DNA from: JBHJGP01 sp050331695
Lineage (GTDB): Bacteria; Pseudomonadota; Alphaproteobacteria; Geminicoccales; Geminicoccaceae
NCBI GenBank assembly: GCA_050331695.1
Contig: JBHJGP010000014.1
Span: 1 to 64,000, forward strand
Length of the DNA stretch: 64,000 nt
Reading direction: 5' to 3'
The translations under genes and the position numbers were made by a program. Of this stretch, positions 16,615-25,334 are shown in pieces. Every line of letters starts with the position of its first letter. The stretch's first letter is position 1. The notes below the pieces were generated by a model. That model was not told the origin of the DNA. It did no database searches and saw nothing but the letters and a program-made list of their open reading frames with translations.

Positions 16615-17571
16615 TCAGGCGGTGTCAGCATCCGGCGGCATATCGGAAATTTGATCCACCCGCTCAACCACCATCTCAGGCCGGTTGTTGAACAGCTTGC
16701 ACGGGCCGGTGATGTAGGCGTAGTTGCGGCGGGGGAAGTCCTCGCCGTCGGCGATGTACCGGTTGCTCAACAGACGCTTGACCTCGACGATCTCGGGCCG
16801 GTCCTCGAGGGGCAGGAACAGCTGGAAAGGTTGGGCGTTGGACCCGCTTCGAATGACGTGGTGCAACTCGCCGACGGTCTCGCCACCGCGCAGCTCCATG
16901 AACACGGTGACGGTCTCTCCCGCCGCCTTCTCGAGCAGCGTCGCATAGTCGAGGCGGGTGTTGTACAGCTCGGCGTCTGGAGCGGCCGCCTTGGCCTGGC
17001 GAAAACCATCGATGATCCGGGCCCGCAATTCCCACCAGACCATCAACTGCGCATAGTTTCGGGGCGCCAGTGCTTCGGACATCACGCCATTGGCGTCGAA
17101 CTGGTTCCAAACGCCGACATCGTCTTGTTGAGCGGCCCATTCCGCATGGCTGTAGCGTCGGTCGTGATCGGCGAAGACCGCCCGGCCATATTTGACGAAA
17201 TAGGGTGAGAAGCCTTTGCGGATCATGAGTTCGCTGAAATCGGTGAAGCCCTCGACCGCCTGCCGCAAATGGACGAAGCCCAGGGGCCGCTCGAAATTGT
17301 CGAGGTAGCGGGTGTTGATCTCGCCATCAACGATCACCGGCGCGGAACCCGGAAACTCGATTTCGACGGGCGTGCCCTCGGGCAGGATGCTTTTGGTGAA
17401 GGCCGTGGCTTCCTGACCCCACCGGGTCACCGGTTTGTGGGGATTGGCGTTGCTTTCCTCGGTATCGAGGCCGAGGACGCGAACCTTGAACAGTCGATCG
17501 TCAGCGGTGATGCGAAGGGTATCGCCATCGGTAACCCTCTCGATGACGCCATCAAGTCTGATACCGGCCAT
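16615..17571 (-). CDS. Thermonuclease (SNase)-fold protein with extra C-terminal domain
   Basis: 318 residues from the ATG at 17571, which follows GGGAGGATATC. The N-terminal 150 or so residues have the SNase/OB-fold layout: GVIERVTDGDTLRI (metal Asp in DGDT), FKVRVLGLDTEESN (R-x-x-G-x-D-T-x-E) and a late segment ending in a VWNQF-like block. The remaining residues (about 160-318) form a second domain that is not the usual short lipoprotein tail; it has beta-rich text such as GETVTVFMELRGGETVGELH and FQLFLPLEDRPEIVEVKRLL. No signal peptide is visible, unlike most secreted SNases, so an intracellular role is possible. Sits alone between divergent genes. Confidence 0.75.
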   Translation of the reverse strand: MAGIRLDGVIERVTDGDTLRITADDRLFKVRVLGLDTEESNANPHKPVTRWGQEATAFTKSILPEGTPVEIEFPGSAPVIVDGEINTRYLDNFERPLGFVHLRQAVEGFTDFSELMIRKGFSPYFVKYGRAVFADHDRRYSHAEWAAQQDDVGVWNQFDANGVMSEALAPRNYAQLMVWWELRARIIDGFRQAKAAAPDAELYNTRLDYATLLEKAAGETVTVFMELRGGETVGELHHVIRSGSNAQPFQLFLPLEDRPEIVEVKRLLSNRYIADGEDFPRRNYAYITGPCKLFNNRPEMVVERVDQISDMPPDADTA

Positions 17572-17711
17572 GATATCCTCCCGATTGTCGAACACGAGGC
17601 GGCTCTGCCCGTTTCCCGATGGTGGAACAGAGCCGCCTTCGGCCCATCTGTGTCGAAACGCACGGTCACCCTCTGCTCGTGCTCAGGGGCAGGATGATCA
17701 AAGGAGCTGAA

Positions 17712-18149
17712 ATGAGTGACATCGCCGTGGCGGTTCGCGTCGAAATCGAAGAGATCCACCGGTTCTTCGTTCGCTGGTTCGCAGGCGATGCGAACACGAT
17801 TGAATTGGATGAGTTTTTGTTACCGCGCCTGGACACCGACTTGGTCTACGTCACGCCTGATGGACATCGGTTCGGCCGTGACGCCCTGGTCTCGATGCTC
17901 CGGAAAGGACACGGCGACAATGCCGATTTCCGGATCAGGGTCGAAGATGTTCGGATCAGGCGGGAGCTGGGCGATGATCTGCTCGCGACTTATACCGAAT
18001 GGCAGAGAGGCGCTCGGGCATCGAGCCAGGCGGAAAACGCCCGCATAACGACCGTTCTACTGACGAAAAGGCAGCCTTTTCGGTGGCTTCACATCCATGA
18101 GACCTGGTTGCCGGAGGCGGAGCGCGCCGCGGGCTCATTCGATTTCTGA
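17712..18149 (+). CDS. NTF2-like (SnoaL/DUF4440-type) small protein
   Basis: 145 residues from the ATG at 17712 (AAGGAG 7 bp upstream). The IEEIHRFFVRWFAGDANTIE start, the DTDLVYVTPDGHRFGRDALV middle and the TEWQRG/TTVLLTKRQPFRWLHIHETW end are the cone-shaped NTF2 fold pattern seen in SnoaL-like and calcium/calmodulin kinase association-domain proteins. The function is unknown; such proteins are often ketosteroid isomerase-like enzymes or binding modules. It is divergent from the SNase-fold gene (140 bp) and converges on the sulfotransferase. Confidence 0.6.
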   Translation: MSDIAVAVRVEIEEIHRFFVRWFAGDANTIELDEFLLPRLDTDLVYVTPDGHRFGRDALVSMLRKGHGDNADFRIRVEDVRIRRELGDDLLATYTEWQRGARASSQAENARITTVLLTKRQPFRWLHIHETWLPEAERAAGSFDF

Positions 18150-18197
18150 GCGGCCCGGCCCGGCAATTTCTGATGCTGGATGGGCGTCGACGCCCGA

Positions 18198-19139
18198 CTA
18201 CCAGCGCCGGTCGTCCTGGAACCAGGGCAGATCATAGCTTGCGAAACCTGCGCGGAGTGCTCGCAGTTCGGGTTCGGCGACCCGTTTGCGCCAGCTGTCG
18301 ATCATCGAGGCACTGTCGCGGCTGGTGCCGTAGGTGTCGCTCCGATCACCGCCGGCGCTCCGTCGGCGAATGCCGTTTTCGATGGCTGAGGACAATGTCA
18401 GACCGGCGAACCCGAACAGGGCGCGAAAGCCCTCGACCGGATTGCGGCAAAGATCGTCGTAATCGACGAAGCACTTGTCGTCATAGACCGATAGCGCCCG
18501 ATGGGCCTCGCGCAGCGCGAAGGATTGGCGGCGACCGAAAGCCTCCCAGGCGACCGTCCGGTCCTGGTCCAGCTGCTCCCAACCGAGTTTTCGGTAGCTC
18601 AAGGCGACGGCGGCCGGATGGCGTAGCAAGAAGACGATCCGCGGCCGATAGGCTTCGATGTACCAGGCGCAGGCGAGCGGATTGACTTCCTTGATCACCA
18701 GCCGGCGTCCCGTCCGCGCGTCCAGCGACCAATTGTCGGCGGCGTCGACGATGCTCGCGGTAAAGCGCGGGATCCCGGCGAAGGCCAGGTCAGCGAACCG
18801 TTTGTAGACGGGGTCGGGCGATTGGGCATCGATGGGGATGACGGTGGCTGTCCCCGGCACCTCCCGGCGATAGCTCTGGGTGACCGGCTCCCGGAGGTAC
18901 AGAGCCTCGCCGCTGCCGAGCACGTCGCCGACCCAGCTCGAACCGCTGCGGGGCAACGACAAAACCAGAACGCTCGGCGAAAGCGTCGGCCAACGCCTCG
19001 CCCGCTCACGGGCATCGGGCAGATAGGCCCAGTAGGATTGGCGGAGAAGGGCGAGATTTCGCCAGCCGCTGTCAACCGTGGCGGCAAGCCCGTAGGAACG
19101 GCTGTAATCAGCGATCTTGGCAAACAGGGGTTGGGTCAT
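18198..19139 (-). CDS. PAPS-dependent sulfotransferase
   Basis: 313 residues from ATG at 19139; a TTG two codons upstream is an alternative. The 5'-phosphosulfate loop is VLSLPRSGSSWVGDVLGSGE (about 60-80), and the 3'-phosphate motif is RPRIVFLLRHPAAVALSYRK near 165-185; a C-terminal R-K-x-x segment (SWRKRVAEPEL) is also present. It would transfer sulfate from PAPS to a sugar, lipid or other hydroxyl or amine acceptor. Near flippase, kinase and glycosyltransferase genes, so a sulfated surface glycan is a fair inference. Ends in TAG. Confidence 0.85.
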   Translation of the reverse strand: MTQPLFAKIADYSRSYGLAATVDSGWRNLALLRQSYWAYLPDARERARRWPTLSPSVLVLSLPRSGSSWVGDVLGSGEALYLREPVTQSYRREVPGTATVIPIDAQSPDPVYKRFADLAFAGIPRFTASIVDAADNWSLDARTGRRLVIKEVNPLACAWYIEAYRPRIVFLLRHPAAVALSYRKLGWEQLDQDRTVAWEAFGRRQSFALREAHRALSVYDDKCFVDYDDLCRNPVEGFRALFGFAGLTLSSAIENGIRRRSAGGDRSDTYGTSRDSASMIDSWRKRVAEPELRALRAGFASYDLPWFQDDRRW

Positions 19140-19346
19140 CGGCAATCCCGTTGGCGACGTCTTCGCCCGGCGGAGGGTTTTGCTTGCGCGTCCGGTCGGA
19201 CATCGGCGTCCTTGGGATTCCGCTCCGGCAACGCCTCATCGTATGTGCGACAGCCAGCACACAGCCTTCGTTCTTTACCACTAATGCGTTAAAATCTCAT
19301 TTGTCATTTATCTTATAGTTGCTTTTCGAAAGGCGGCACCCCAGCC

Positions 19347-20270
19347 ATGGATCAGCACCCCAGCGTCGCGGTCATCATCCCCCATCTCAATGATCCGGTC
19401 CGGCTGCGGCTGACGCTGGAGGCGCTGGCAAGCCAGACTTATCCGGAGGACCGCTTCGAGGTCATCGTGGTCGACAACGGCTCCCGGGAACCGGTTGAGC
19501 CCGTCATCGACGCCTTTCCAGGGGTCCGACTTGTCCACCAACCGGTGCCCGGTTGCGGCTCGGCCCGGAACGGCGGCGTCGACGCGTCGAGCTCGGACAT
19601 TCTCGCTTTCACCGATGCCGATTGCATTCCCGAGGCTGACTGGCTCGAGCGGGCTGTCCGGCGTTTCAGTGCGCCGAACGCTGTCGATATCGTCGGTGGC
19701 CGGATCAACGTGTTCGCGATCGATCCGGACCGGCCGGGCCCGGTGGAGGCGTTTGAGCGGGTTTTCGCCTTCCGCCAGCGGCTCTACACGGAAAAGATGA
19801 ATTTCGCGGCCGGCGCCAATCTGCTGGCCCGTCGCGCGGTCTATGACCGGACCGGGCCGTTCAAGGACGCCGATCATCCGGACGATGTCGAATGGGGTCA
19901 GCGGGCGGTCGCCGCCGGTTTCACCATCGGTTACGCCGATGACGCGGTGGTCAATCACCCCGCCCGGGCCGACTGGGACCAGCTGAGCCGTAAGTGGCAG
20001 CGCAACATCGAGCACAAGCTGACGGTGGCCGAGGCCGGCCGGCTCTATCCCTTCACCTGGATTGCCGCGGCGATCGCTGTAGCGTTCTCCGGCCTGCCCC
20101 ATCTTTGGGCGGTTGCAACGAGCGACAACCTCGCCTCGTTCGACCAGCGCCGCGCGGCGGCATCGGTGCTGGTTCGGATCCGCCTGTTCCGCGCCGGCTA
20201 CATGCTCAAGGCCGCCTGGCAACGGCTGGTGGCGCCGGACAGTCGACGGCACTGGCGCGAGGCCGCCTGA
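19347..20270 (+). CDS. Family 2 glycosyltransferase
   Basis: 307 residues. GT-A features: VAVIIPHLNDPVRLRLTLEA at the N-terminus, VIVVDNGS, the acidic DADCIPEADWLE motif (D-x-D), and later DVEWGQRAVAAGFTIGYADD, the usual acceptor/base ED-like block. A weak hydrophobic segment near 235-255 (FTWIAAAIAVAFSGLPHLWA) may anchor it to the membrane. It would add a sugar to a lipid-linked glycan. Preceded by an AT-rich promoter-like gap of about 200 bp and divergent from the sulfotransferase. Confidence 0.9.
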   Translation: MDQHPSVAVIIPHLNDPVRLRLTLEALASQTYPEDRFEVIVVDNGSREPVEPVIDAFPGVRLVHQPVPGCGSARNGGVDASSSDILAFTDADCIPEADWLERAVRRFSAPNAVDIVGGRINVFAIDPDRPGPVEAFERVFAFRQRLYTEKMNFAAGANLLARRAVYDRTGPFKDADHPDDVEWGQRAVAAGFTIGYADDAVVNHPARADWDQLSRKWQRNIEHKLTVAEAGRLYPFTWIAAAIAVAFSGLPHLWAVATSDNLASFDQRRAAASVLVRIRLFRAGYMLKAAWQRLVAPDSRRHWREAA

Positions 20271-20400
20271 TCGCCCTTGCCGTCCGCAGGGCGAGCGACA
20301 CATACTCTCTTCGTCAACGCCCAGCGTTTGGGCACAATCAAGGTCGATCGCGGTCACGGGCGCCGCGCCGGTGATCCGCATACAGCGAAGAGAGGCATCT

Positions 20401-21336
20401 ATGCTAACGCGTCGCGGTTTCGTGGCTACGTCCGCCGCATTGTCCCTCGTGCCGCTTGGCGGCGCCGGTGCTCTGACACAAGTGGCGGGAGCCTATCGCC
20501 GGGGGGTCGGCGATACCGTCGTGACGGCCCTCTTGGACGGTTATCTCGAACTCGATCCGAACATGCTTACCGGTTCCGACAAGGAGGCGAACAAAGCACT
20601 TCTGCGAGATGCCTTCATCGCCACTGATGCGGTTGAAACCTCGGTCAATGCCTACCTGATCCAAACCCCCAACAACACCGTTCTGGTTGACGGCGGCGCC
20701 GGCTCCGCTTTCGGTCCCACAGCCGGCAACCTGCCGGCGGCGATCGAGGCCGCTGGCGTGGCACCCGACGACGTGGACACTTTGTTTTGCACCCACCTGC
20801 ACCCCGACCATGTGGGCGCCTTCATCGCCGACGGCGAGGCGGCTTTCGCCAATGCCGAGCTGGTGGTCCACAGCGCGGACCAAACATTCTGGAGCAACGA
20901 CGACAATTTCGCCGACGCCGGAGAGCAGGCGCAGAATTTCGCGGCCATCGCCCAGAGCGTGCTGTCCGCCTATCAGGACCGGCTGCGCGCAGTCGAAAAT
21001 GGGGTCGAGATCGTCCCCGGCGTGCAGGTGATGCATTTTCCCGGCCACACGCCGGGTCACTCCGGCCTGATGGTGTCGTCCGGTGATAGCTCCATGCTGC
21101 TCTGGGGCGACATCGTCCATATCGGCCCGGTGCAGTTCGCCAGGCCAGAACTGACCATACCCTTCGACGTCAACCAGCCGAAAGCGGCCGAAACCCGCGC
21201 CGGCGTGCTCGACATGGTTGCTGCTGATCGGATTGAGATCGCCGGCTCCCACATCGATTTTCCGAGCTTCGGCCATGTCGAAAAGGCACCCGACGGTTAC
21301 ACCTTCACCCCCAGCCGTTGGGATCACAAGATCTGA
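20401..21336 (+). CDS. Exported MBL-fold metallo-hydrolase
   Basis: 311 residues from ATG 20401, preceded by AGAGAGGC; a longer upstream frame has no homology-like content. The N-terminus MLTRRGFVATSAALSLVPLG has twin arginines and a hydrophobic stretch, which suggests Tat export. The zinc motif is THLHPDHVG (HxHxDH) near residue 138, followed by HFPGHTPGHSGLM, WGDIVH and GSHIDFP for the other metal ligands. The pattern (SVNAYLIQTPNNTVLVDGG) fits the lactonase/quorum-quenching and alkylsulfatase-like branches; the true substrate is unknown. Converges with the SIS-domain gene. Confidence 0.88.
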   Translation: MLTRRGFVATSAALSLVPLGGAGALTQVAGAYRRGVGDTVVTALLDGYLELDPNMLTGSDKEANKALLRDAFIATDAVETSVNAYLIQTPNNTVLVDGGAGSAFGPTAGNLPAAIEAAGVAPDDVDTLFCTHLHPDHVGAFIADGEAAFANAELVVHSADQTFWSNDDNFADAGEQAQNFAAIAQSVLSAYQDRLRAVENGVEIVPGVQVMHFPGHTPGHSGLMVSSGDSSMLLWGDIVHIGPVQFARPELTIPFDVNQPKAAETRAGVLDMVAADRIEIAGSHIDFPSFGHVEKAPDGYTFTPSRWDHKI

Positions 21337-21344
21337 GCCGGCTT

Positions 21345-21384
21345 GCGCGTCACGCCATCACTCCATGTTGGTGTGACGCGCGCG
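21345..21384. repeat. Hairpin between converging MBL and SIS genes
   Basis: GCGCGTCAC near 21350 and GTGACGCGC near 21372 form a 9-bp inverted repeat that overlaps the 3' end of the SIS gene. There is no T run. It may slow or end transcription from either side. Confidence 0.4.
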
Positions 21385-21924
21385 CATCGTTTGCGCCGTT
21401 TCGCCCTTCAGATCGCGAAGTTTGAGCACCACCAGCTCGAAGAAGATCATCTGCGCCGTTTCGAACAGCGAGCCCATGGGCAGGACCGAATGCTGATTAG
21501 GCCCCTGGTCATCGGCCATGGTCTGGGCCGGAATATGGGTCACTAGAGTGGCCCGCTTAGCTGCATCACCTTGCGGTTGAGCTGTGACAACAAGGCTCGA
21601 GGCGCCGGCCTCGTGGGCCACCCTCATCAGTGCGTCGACTGTTGAAAAATCGCCGGGCCCGGCGCTGACGATCAAAAGATCACCGGGTCCGATAGGCGGC
21701 ATGGTCATGTCGCCCACGACATGGGCATCGAATCCCAGATGAAACAGTCGCATGGCGAAGCCCTTCATCTGCAGACCTTCACGGCCGACCCCGTAAAGAG
21801 CGATTCGGTTCGCCGCCATGATCGCATCGATCAGATCGTCAGCGGCCTCGTCCTTCAGCCAGGCGAACACGTTGGCCAGGTCGCGGAGCGCGCCGGTCGA
21901 AAGCTCGGACAGGGTTTGCGTCAT
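21358..21924 (-). CDS. SIS-domain sugar isomerase, 6-phospho-3-hexuloisomerase-like
   Basis: 188 residues, the size of HxlB-type enzymes. The single SIS domain shows RIALYGVGREGLQMKGFAMR (phosphosugar-binding start), HVVGDMTMPPIGPGDLLIVS, and a late MGSLFETAQMIFFELVVLKL helix. It probably interconverts ketose-phosphate isomers (3-hexulose-6-P and fructose-6-P in the RuMP pathway, or a related sugar). It is the last gene of the sugar ABC operon, 38 bp after the MalG-like permease, so it likely handles the imported sugar after phosphorylation. Confidence 0.8.
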   Translation of the reverse strand: MTQTLSELSTGALRDLANVFAWLKDEAADDLIDAIMAANRIALYGVGREGLQMKGFAMRLFHLGFDAHVVGDMTMPPIGPGDLLIVSAGPGDFSTVDALMRVAHEAGASSLVVTAQPQGDAAKRATLVTHIPAQTMADDQGPNQHSVLPMGSLFETAQMIFFELVVLKLRDLKGETAQTMRARHTNME

Positions 21925-21962
21925 ACCAGGCTTCCTTTCTGATCGGGCGGAACCGAGATTGC

Positions 21963-22802
21963 CTACTTAACGGCGCCCATCGTCAGACCTCGGACCAGTT
22001 GGCGGGACGCGAACAGGGCGAAGATGATCACCGGCACCACGATCAGGGTCGATGTGGCCATGATCTTGCCGTAGGGCAGGTTGTAGCCCTCCATGAAGCC
22101 CACCGCCACGGCCGGCGCGGTCTTGGCCTCGCTGCGGGTCAGCACCAGGGCGAACATCAATTCGTTCCAAGAAAAGATGAACGAGAAGATCGCGCTCACC
22201 GCGACCCCGGGCGCTGCGAGTGGCAGGCAGATACGGCTGAAAATGTGGAATTGGCCGGCGCCGTCCAGGGTGGCGGCCTCATCGAGTTCCCGCGGGATCG
22301 AACGAAACTGATCGGTGCAGATCCAGATGACGATCGGCAAGTTGAAGGTGAGGTAGATCAGGATCAGCACCAGATGGGTGTCGAGCAGCCCCAGATTGCG
22401 GACGATCAGGAAGAAGGGCAGGGCGAGGACGATCGGGCTCACCATCCGGTTGGTGATGAACCAGAACCACAAATCCCGCTTGCCCCGAAAGTCGAAGCGC
22501 GCCAGCGCGTAGGCGGCCGGCAGGCCCAGCACCAGGGCCAGCGCGGTGGTCGAGCAGGCAACGATCAGTGAGTTGATCAGGCTGGCGCCGACCTTGTCCT
22601 CGATCAGCACCTCGCCATAGTTCGCGATCGTCGCGTCGAACACCCACGTCGGCGGCGAGGCCAGGGCCTCGACCTGGTCCTTCAGACTGGTTGTCACCAT
22701 CCAATAGAACGGAAAGACGCAGAACAGGATGATCAAGAAGATCGCAGCAATGTGGACGATGCGGACCGTTCCTTCGGCCGGCGGCAGGCCCGCCCCGCTC
22801 AT
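21963..22802 (-). CDS. Sugar ABC transporter permease, MalG-like
   Basis: 279 residues with six predicted membrane helices; first helix IVHIAAIFLIILFCVFPFYW. The EAA loop is ELDEAATLDGAGQFHIFSRI followed by CLPLAAPG, the contact site for the ATPase. The C-terminus RGLTMGAVK is the characteristic MalG/UgpE-like end, immediately followed by TAG, showing that TAG works as a normal stop here. Overlaps the MalF-like gene by 4 bp (ATGA), so translation is probably coupled. Confidence 0.92.
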   Translation of the reverse strand: MSGAGLPPAEGTVRIVHIAAIFLIILFCVFPFYWMVTTSLKDQVEALASPPTWVFDATIANYGEVLIEDKVGASLINSLIVACSTTALALVLGLPAAYALARFDFRGKRDLWFWFITNRMVSPIVLALPFFLIVRNLGLLDTHLVLILIYLTFNLPIVIWICTDQFRSIPRELDEAATLDGAGQFHIFSRICLPLAAPGVAVSAIFSFIFSWNELMFALVLTRSEAKTAPAVAVGFMEGYNLPYGKIMATSTLIVVPVIIFALFASRQLVRGLTMGAVK

Positions 22803-23680
22803 CGTTGCACCTCGCGGTAGAAGATCCGGATGTAGATCTGGGCCAGGATGATGGTGATGATCAGCAAAATGACGGCCTGGGCCGATGCCAGACCCTGGTC
22901 AAAAACCCGAAAGCCAACCCGCTGAATCAAAAGACTGATCAGCTCCGTCGACGAGCCGGGCCCGCCCCGGGTCATGGTGAACACCATGTCGAACAGTTTC
23001 AGCGTGTCGGCGGTGCGCAGGATCAAGATCGCGGTGAGGCCCGGGATCAAGAACGGCAGCTGGACGTGGCGGAGCACCACCCAGGGGCTGTTGGTCTCCA
23101 TCCGCGCAGCCTCCTCAATCTCGGCCGGCACCGTGGTCAGACCGGCGAGCAGCACCAGCGCGCAAAACGGCGTCCACTGCCAGACGTCCCAAAAGGCGAT
23201 GGCGATGAAGGCGTTGGTCGGGTCACCCAGCCAGTTGACGGGCTCGAACCCCAAAAAGCCGATCAACTGATTGATCACGCCATATTTGAGATTGAACATC
23301 ACCTGACCCAGCAGGCCCACGACCGCGTAGGTGGTGGCCATCGGAATGACCAGGCTGAGCCGGCATAAGGTCTTGAGAAAACCGAGACCCGGGCGGTGCA
23401 GGATCAGCGCGATGGCGAGGCCGAGTAGGATTTGCAGCGGCAGGACGATCGCCAACAGTGTCAGCGTCCGCCCCATCGCCTCCCAGAACACCGGATCGGT
23501 GAGCACGCTCTGATAGTTTTCGAAGCCGATGAAGGGCGTGCGCTGCAGGCTGGTTAGCTGATAACGGTGGAACGAGGTGTAGACCGCGAAGCCCAGCGGC
23601 ACGAGGCCGATAAGCAGCAAGGCCCCGACCGCGGGTCCGATGAAGGCCAAGATCGTCCAGCGGGAGTTCTGTCCGATCAT
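22799..23680 (-). CDS. Sugar ABC transporter permease, MalF-like
   Basis: 293 residues, six helices. Starts WTILAFIGPAVGALLLIGLV; the early loop contains FHRYQLTSLQRTPFIGFENY, typical of UgpA/MalF-type permeases. The EAA motif is EIEEAARMETNSPWVVLRHV then QLPFLIPG. Pairs with the MalG-like permease to form the membrane channel of a carbohydrate importer. It lies 67 bp downstream of the binding-protein gene. No ATP-binding subunit is encoded in the window; it is probably elsewhere or shared. Confidence 0.92.
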   Translation of the reverse strand: MIGQNSRWTILAFIGPAVGALLLIGLVPLGFAVYTSFHRYQLTSLQRTPFIGFENYQSVLTDPVFWEAMGRTLTLLAIVLPLQILLGLAIALILHRPGLGFLKTLCRLSLVIPMATTYAVVGLLGQVMFNLKYGVINQLIGFLGFEPVNWLGDPTNAFIAIAFWDVWQWTPFCALVLLAGLTTVPAEIEEAARMETNSPWVVLRHVQLPFLIPGLTAILILRTADTLKLFDMVFTMTRGGPGSSTELISLLIQRVGFRVFDQGLASAQAVILLIITIILAQIYIRIFYREVQR

Positions 23681-23747
23681 TTTCGTCTGACAGCGCCAAA
23701 CGGCGCCAATCCGGCGCCGCGCCGATGGCGACGACGCCGGATCTCCA

Positions 23748-25088
23748 TTACTGGGCTAGGGGCTTGGAGCCGTCATAATAGCCAGCGTCTTCCAAAACCT
23801 CCTCCATCCGGGTGCCGATCTCCTCAGCGCCCTCCTCCGTTGTGACCTCGCCCAGCATCATCTTGGTTCCCCATTCCTGGACGATCTCAGTGATTGTCGG
23901 CCACTCGGCGAACCGGGGCCGGAATTCGGGTACACCGTCCTGCCAACTCTCGACCAGGGCATTCACGAAGCCGTATTTCTCGGCGATGCCTTCCTTCTGG
24001 TAAACGCTCTGGCGGGCCGGCACGCCGCCCAACTCCAGATATCGCTGGGCGTTGGCCTTGGATGTGACCCACTGGATGAACAGCCAAGCGGCCGCCCGCT
24101 CGTCTTCGTCAGCCTGGGAGGCCACGGCGAGCGAAAAGCCGCCGAGCGCGGGCTTTCTGCCGGCGGGGCCTTCGGGCTCTGGCGCGACGCCGAAGCAGTC
24201 GCCCAGGGTCGAGGTCTCGGGGTCGGTGAGTGTGGCGTAGAAGGCCGACCATTCGGTGATCATGGCGACGTCGCCCTGGGCCAGCGCGTTCACCGTTTCC
24301 GCATGGTCGTACGCCACGATCCCTTCCGGCATGTACTGCATCAGGTCTTGCCTGAACTTGAGACCGGTCTGGCTCTCCTCGGAAAGCAGGTTGGATCGAA
24401 ACTCGGCGTCCAGGAACGAGCCGCCGAATGGCCAGAGCATCCTGGCAAAACTGTCAGCCGACTGGGTCTCGTTCCGCTTGGACTGCAGTGCGAACGCATA
24501 CTTCCCGTCCCCCGTCAGCGCGGGGCCATAGTCGTCCTTGAGTTCCCCCCAGGTTTCGGGCGGACCATCAAAACCAGCCTCTTCCAGCATGCAGCTATTG
24601 TAGAACAACAGGCCTGAATAATTGTCGAACGGCAGGCCGTAGATCTCACCGTTCCAGCCGCCGAACGCGTCCAGCACCAGCGGGAAAAAGTCGTCGAGAT
24701 CGAGTTCGGGATCGGCAAGATCCGGGTTTTCGGTGAACTCGGTGATCGGCACGATCCAATTGTTCTCGGCGAAATTGCCGATCCAGACCAAATCGATCAG
24801 GGCGATGTCGAGATCTCCCTGGGCAACGAAGTCCCGCACCTGCTCACCCAGCGCATTCTCGTAAGGATGGTCGATGATGTTGATCTTGATCCCGGTCTTC
24901 TCTTCGAATTCGGGCAGCATCTCCTTGGCCGCCTCGTAGCCAGGCCGCAGCAGAAAGACGACTTCCACTTCGGTGCCGGCATAGGGCTCGGCGGCCTCTT
25001 CCAAAGACCAGGCTCCAGCTTCGGAGAGGGCGGTGGTCGCCAAAAGTAGCGACGACAGGCCGGCCAACGTGATCCAGCGATTTTTCAT
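23748..25088 (-). CDS. Extracellular sugar-binding protein of the ABC transporter
   Basis: 446 residues from ATG 25088 (GGGAGG 8 bp upstream). The signal peptide KNRWITLAGLSSLLLATTAL precedes a cleavage site after ALSEAGA. Group-1 (MalE/UgpB-like) binding-protein features: VEVVFLLRPGYEAAKEMLPE, EEKTGIKINIIDHPYENALG, and late GGFSLAVASQADEDERAAAW. It captures an oligosaccharide, polyol or glycerol-phosphate-like ligand in the periplasm. It is the first gene of the operon with the MalF/MalG-like permeases and SIS isomerase. Confidence 0.92.
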   Translation of the reverse strand: MKNRWITLAGLSSLLLATTALSEAGAWSLEEAAEPYAGTEVEVVFLLRPGYEAAKEMLPEFEEKTGIKINIIDHPYENALGEQVRDFVAQGDLDIALIDLVWIGNFAENNWIVPITEFTENPDLADPELDLDDFFPLVLDAFGGWNGEIYGLPFDNYSGLLFYNSCMLEEAGFDGPPETWGELKDDYGPALTGDGKYAFALQSKRNETQSADSFARMLWPFGGSFLDAEFRSNLLSEESQTGLKFRQDLMQYMPEGIVAYDHAETVNALAQGDVAMITEWSAFYATLTDPETSTLGDCFGVAPEPEGPAGRKPALGGFSLAVASQADEDERAAAWLFIQWVTSKANAQRYLELGGVPARQSVYQKEGIAEKYGFVNALVESWQDGVPEFRPRFAEWPTITEIVQEWGTKMMLGEVTTEEGAEEIGTRMEEVLEDAGYYDGSKPLAQ

Positions 25089-25334
25089 GTCACAAACCTC
25101 CCTGGCGCGATCTGCCATCGTCGCGCTCGCCATCGTTCCCCGACGGCACACCACATTTTTCGGGGTCGTGCAACCGGCGCCCACCCCAGGGCCCAACGAC
25201 CAGCTGTACCCGGGCGCCGCCGCTACGCGTCGCGCAACACTTATGCCACTCGGTTCGGCACCATTAACCGCTTTTTAGCTAAGACTTGTCACATTGCGCG
25301 GCGGTTTCGTTCCCAGCCAATGAGCAGGTCCGCC

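Noticed and set aside
18180..18193. Perfect palindrome GGGCGTCGACGCCC near the sulfotransferase stop
   Set aside because: Short, GC-rich, no T tract and overlapping a stop region; a chance palindrome is as likely as a functional site.
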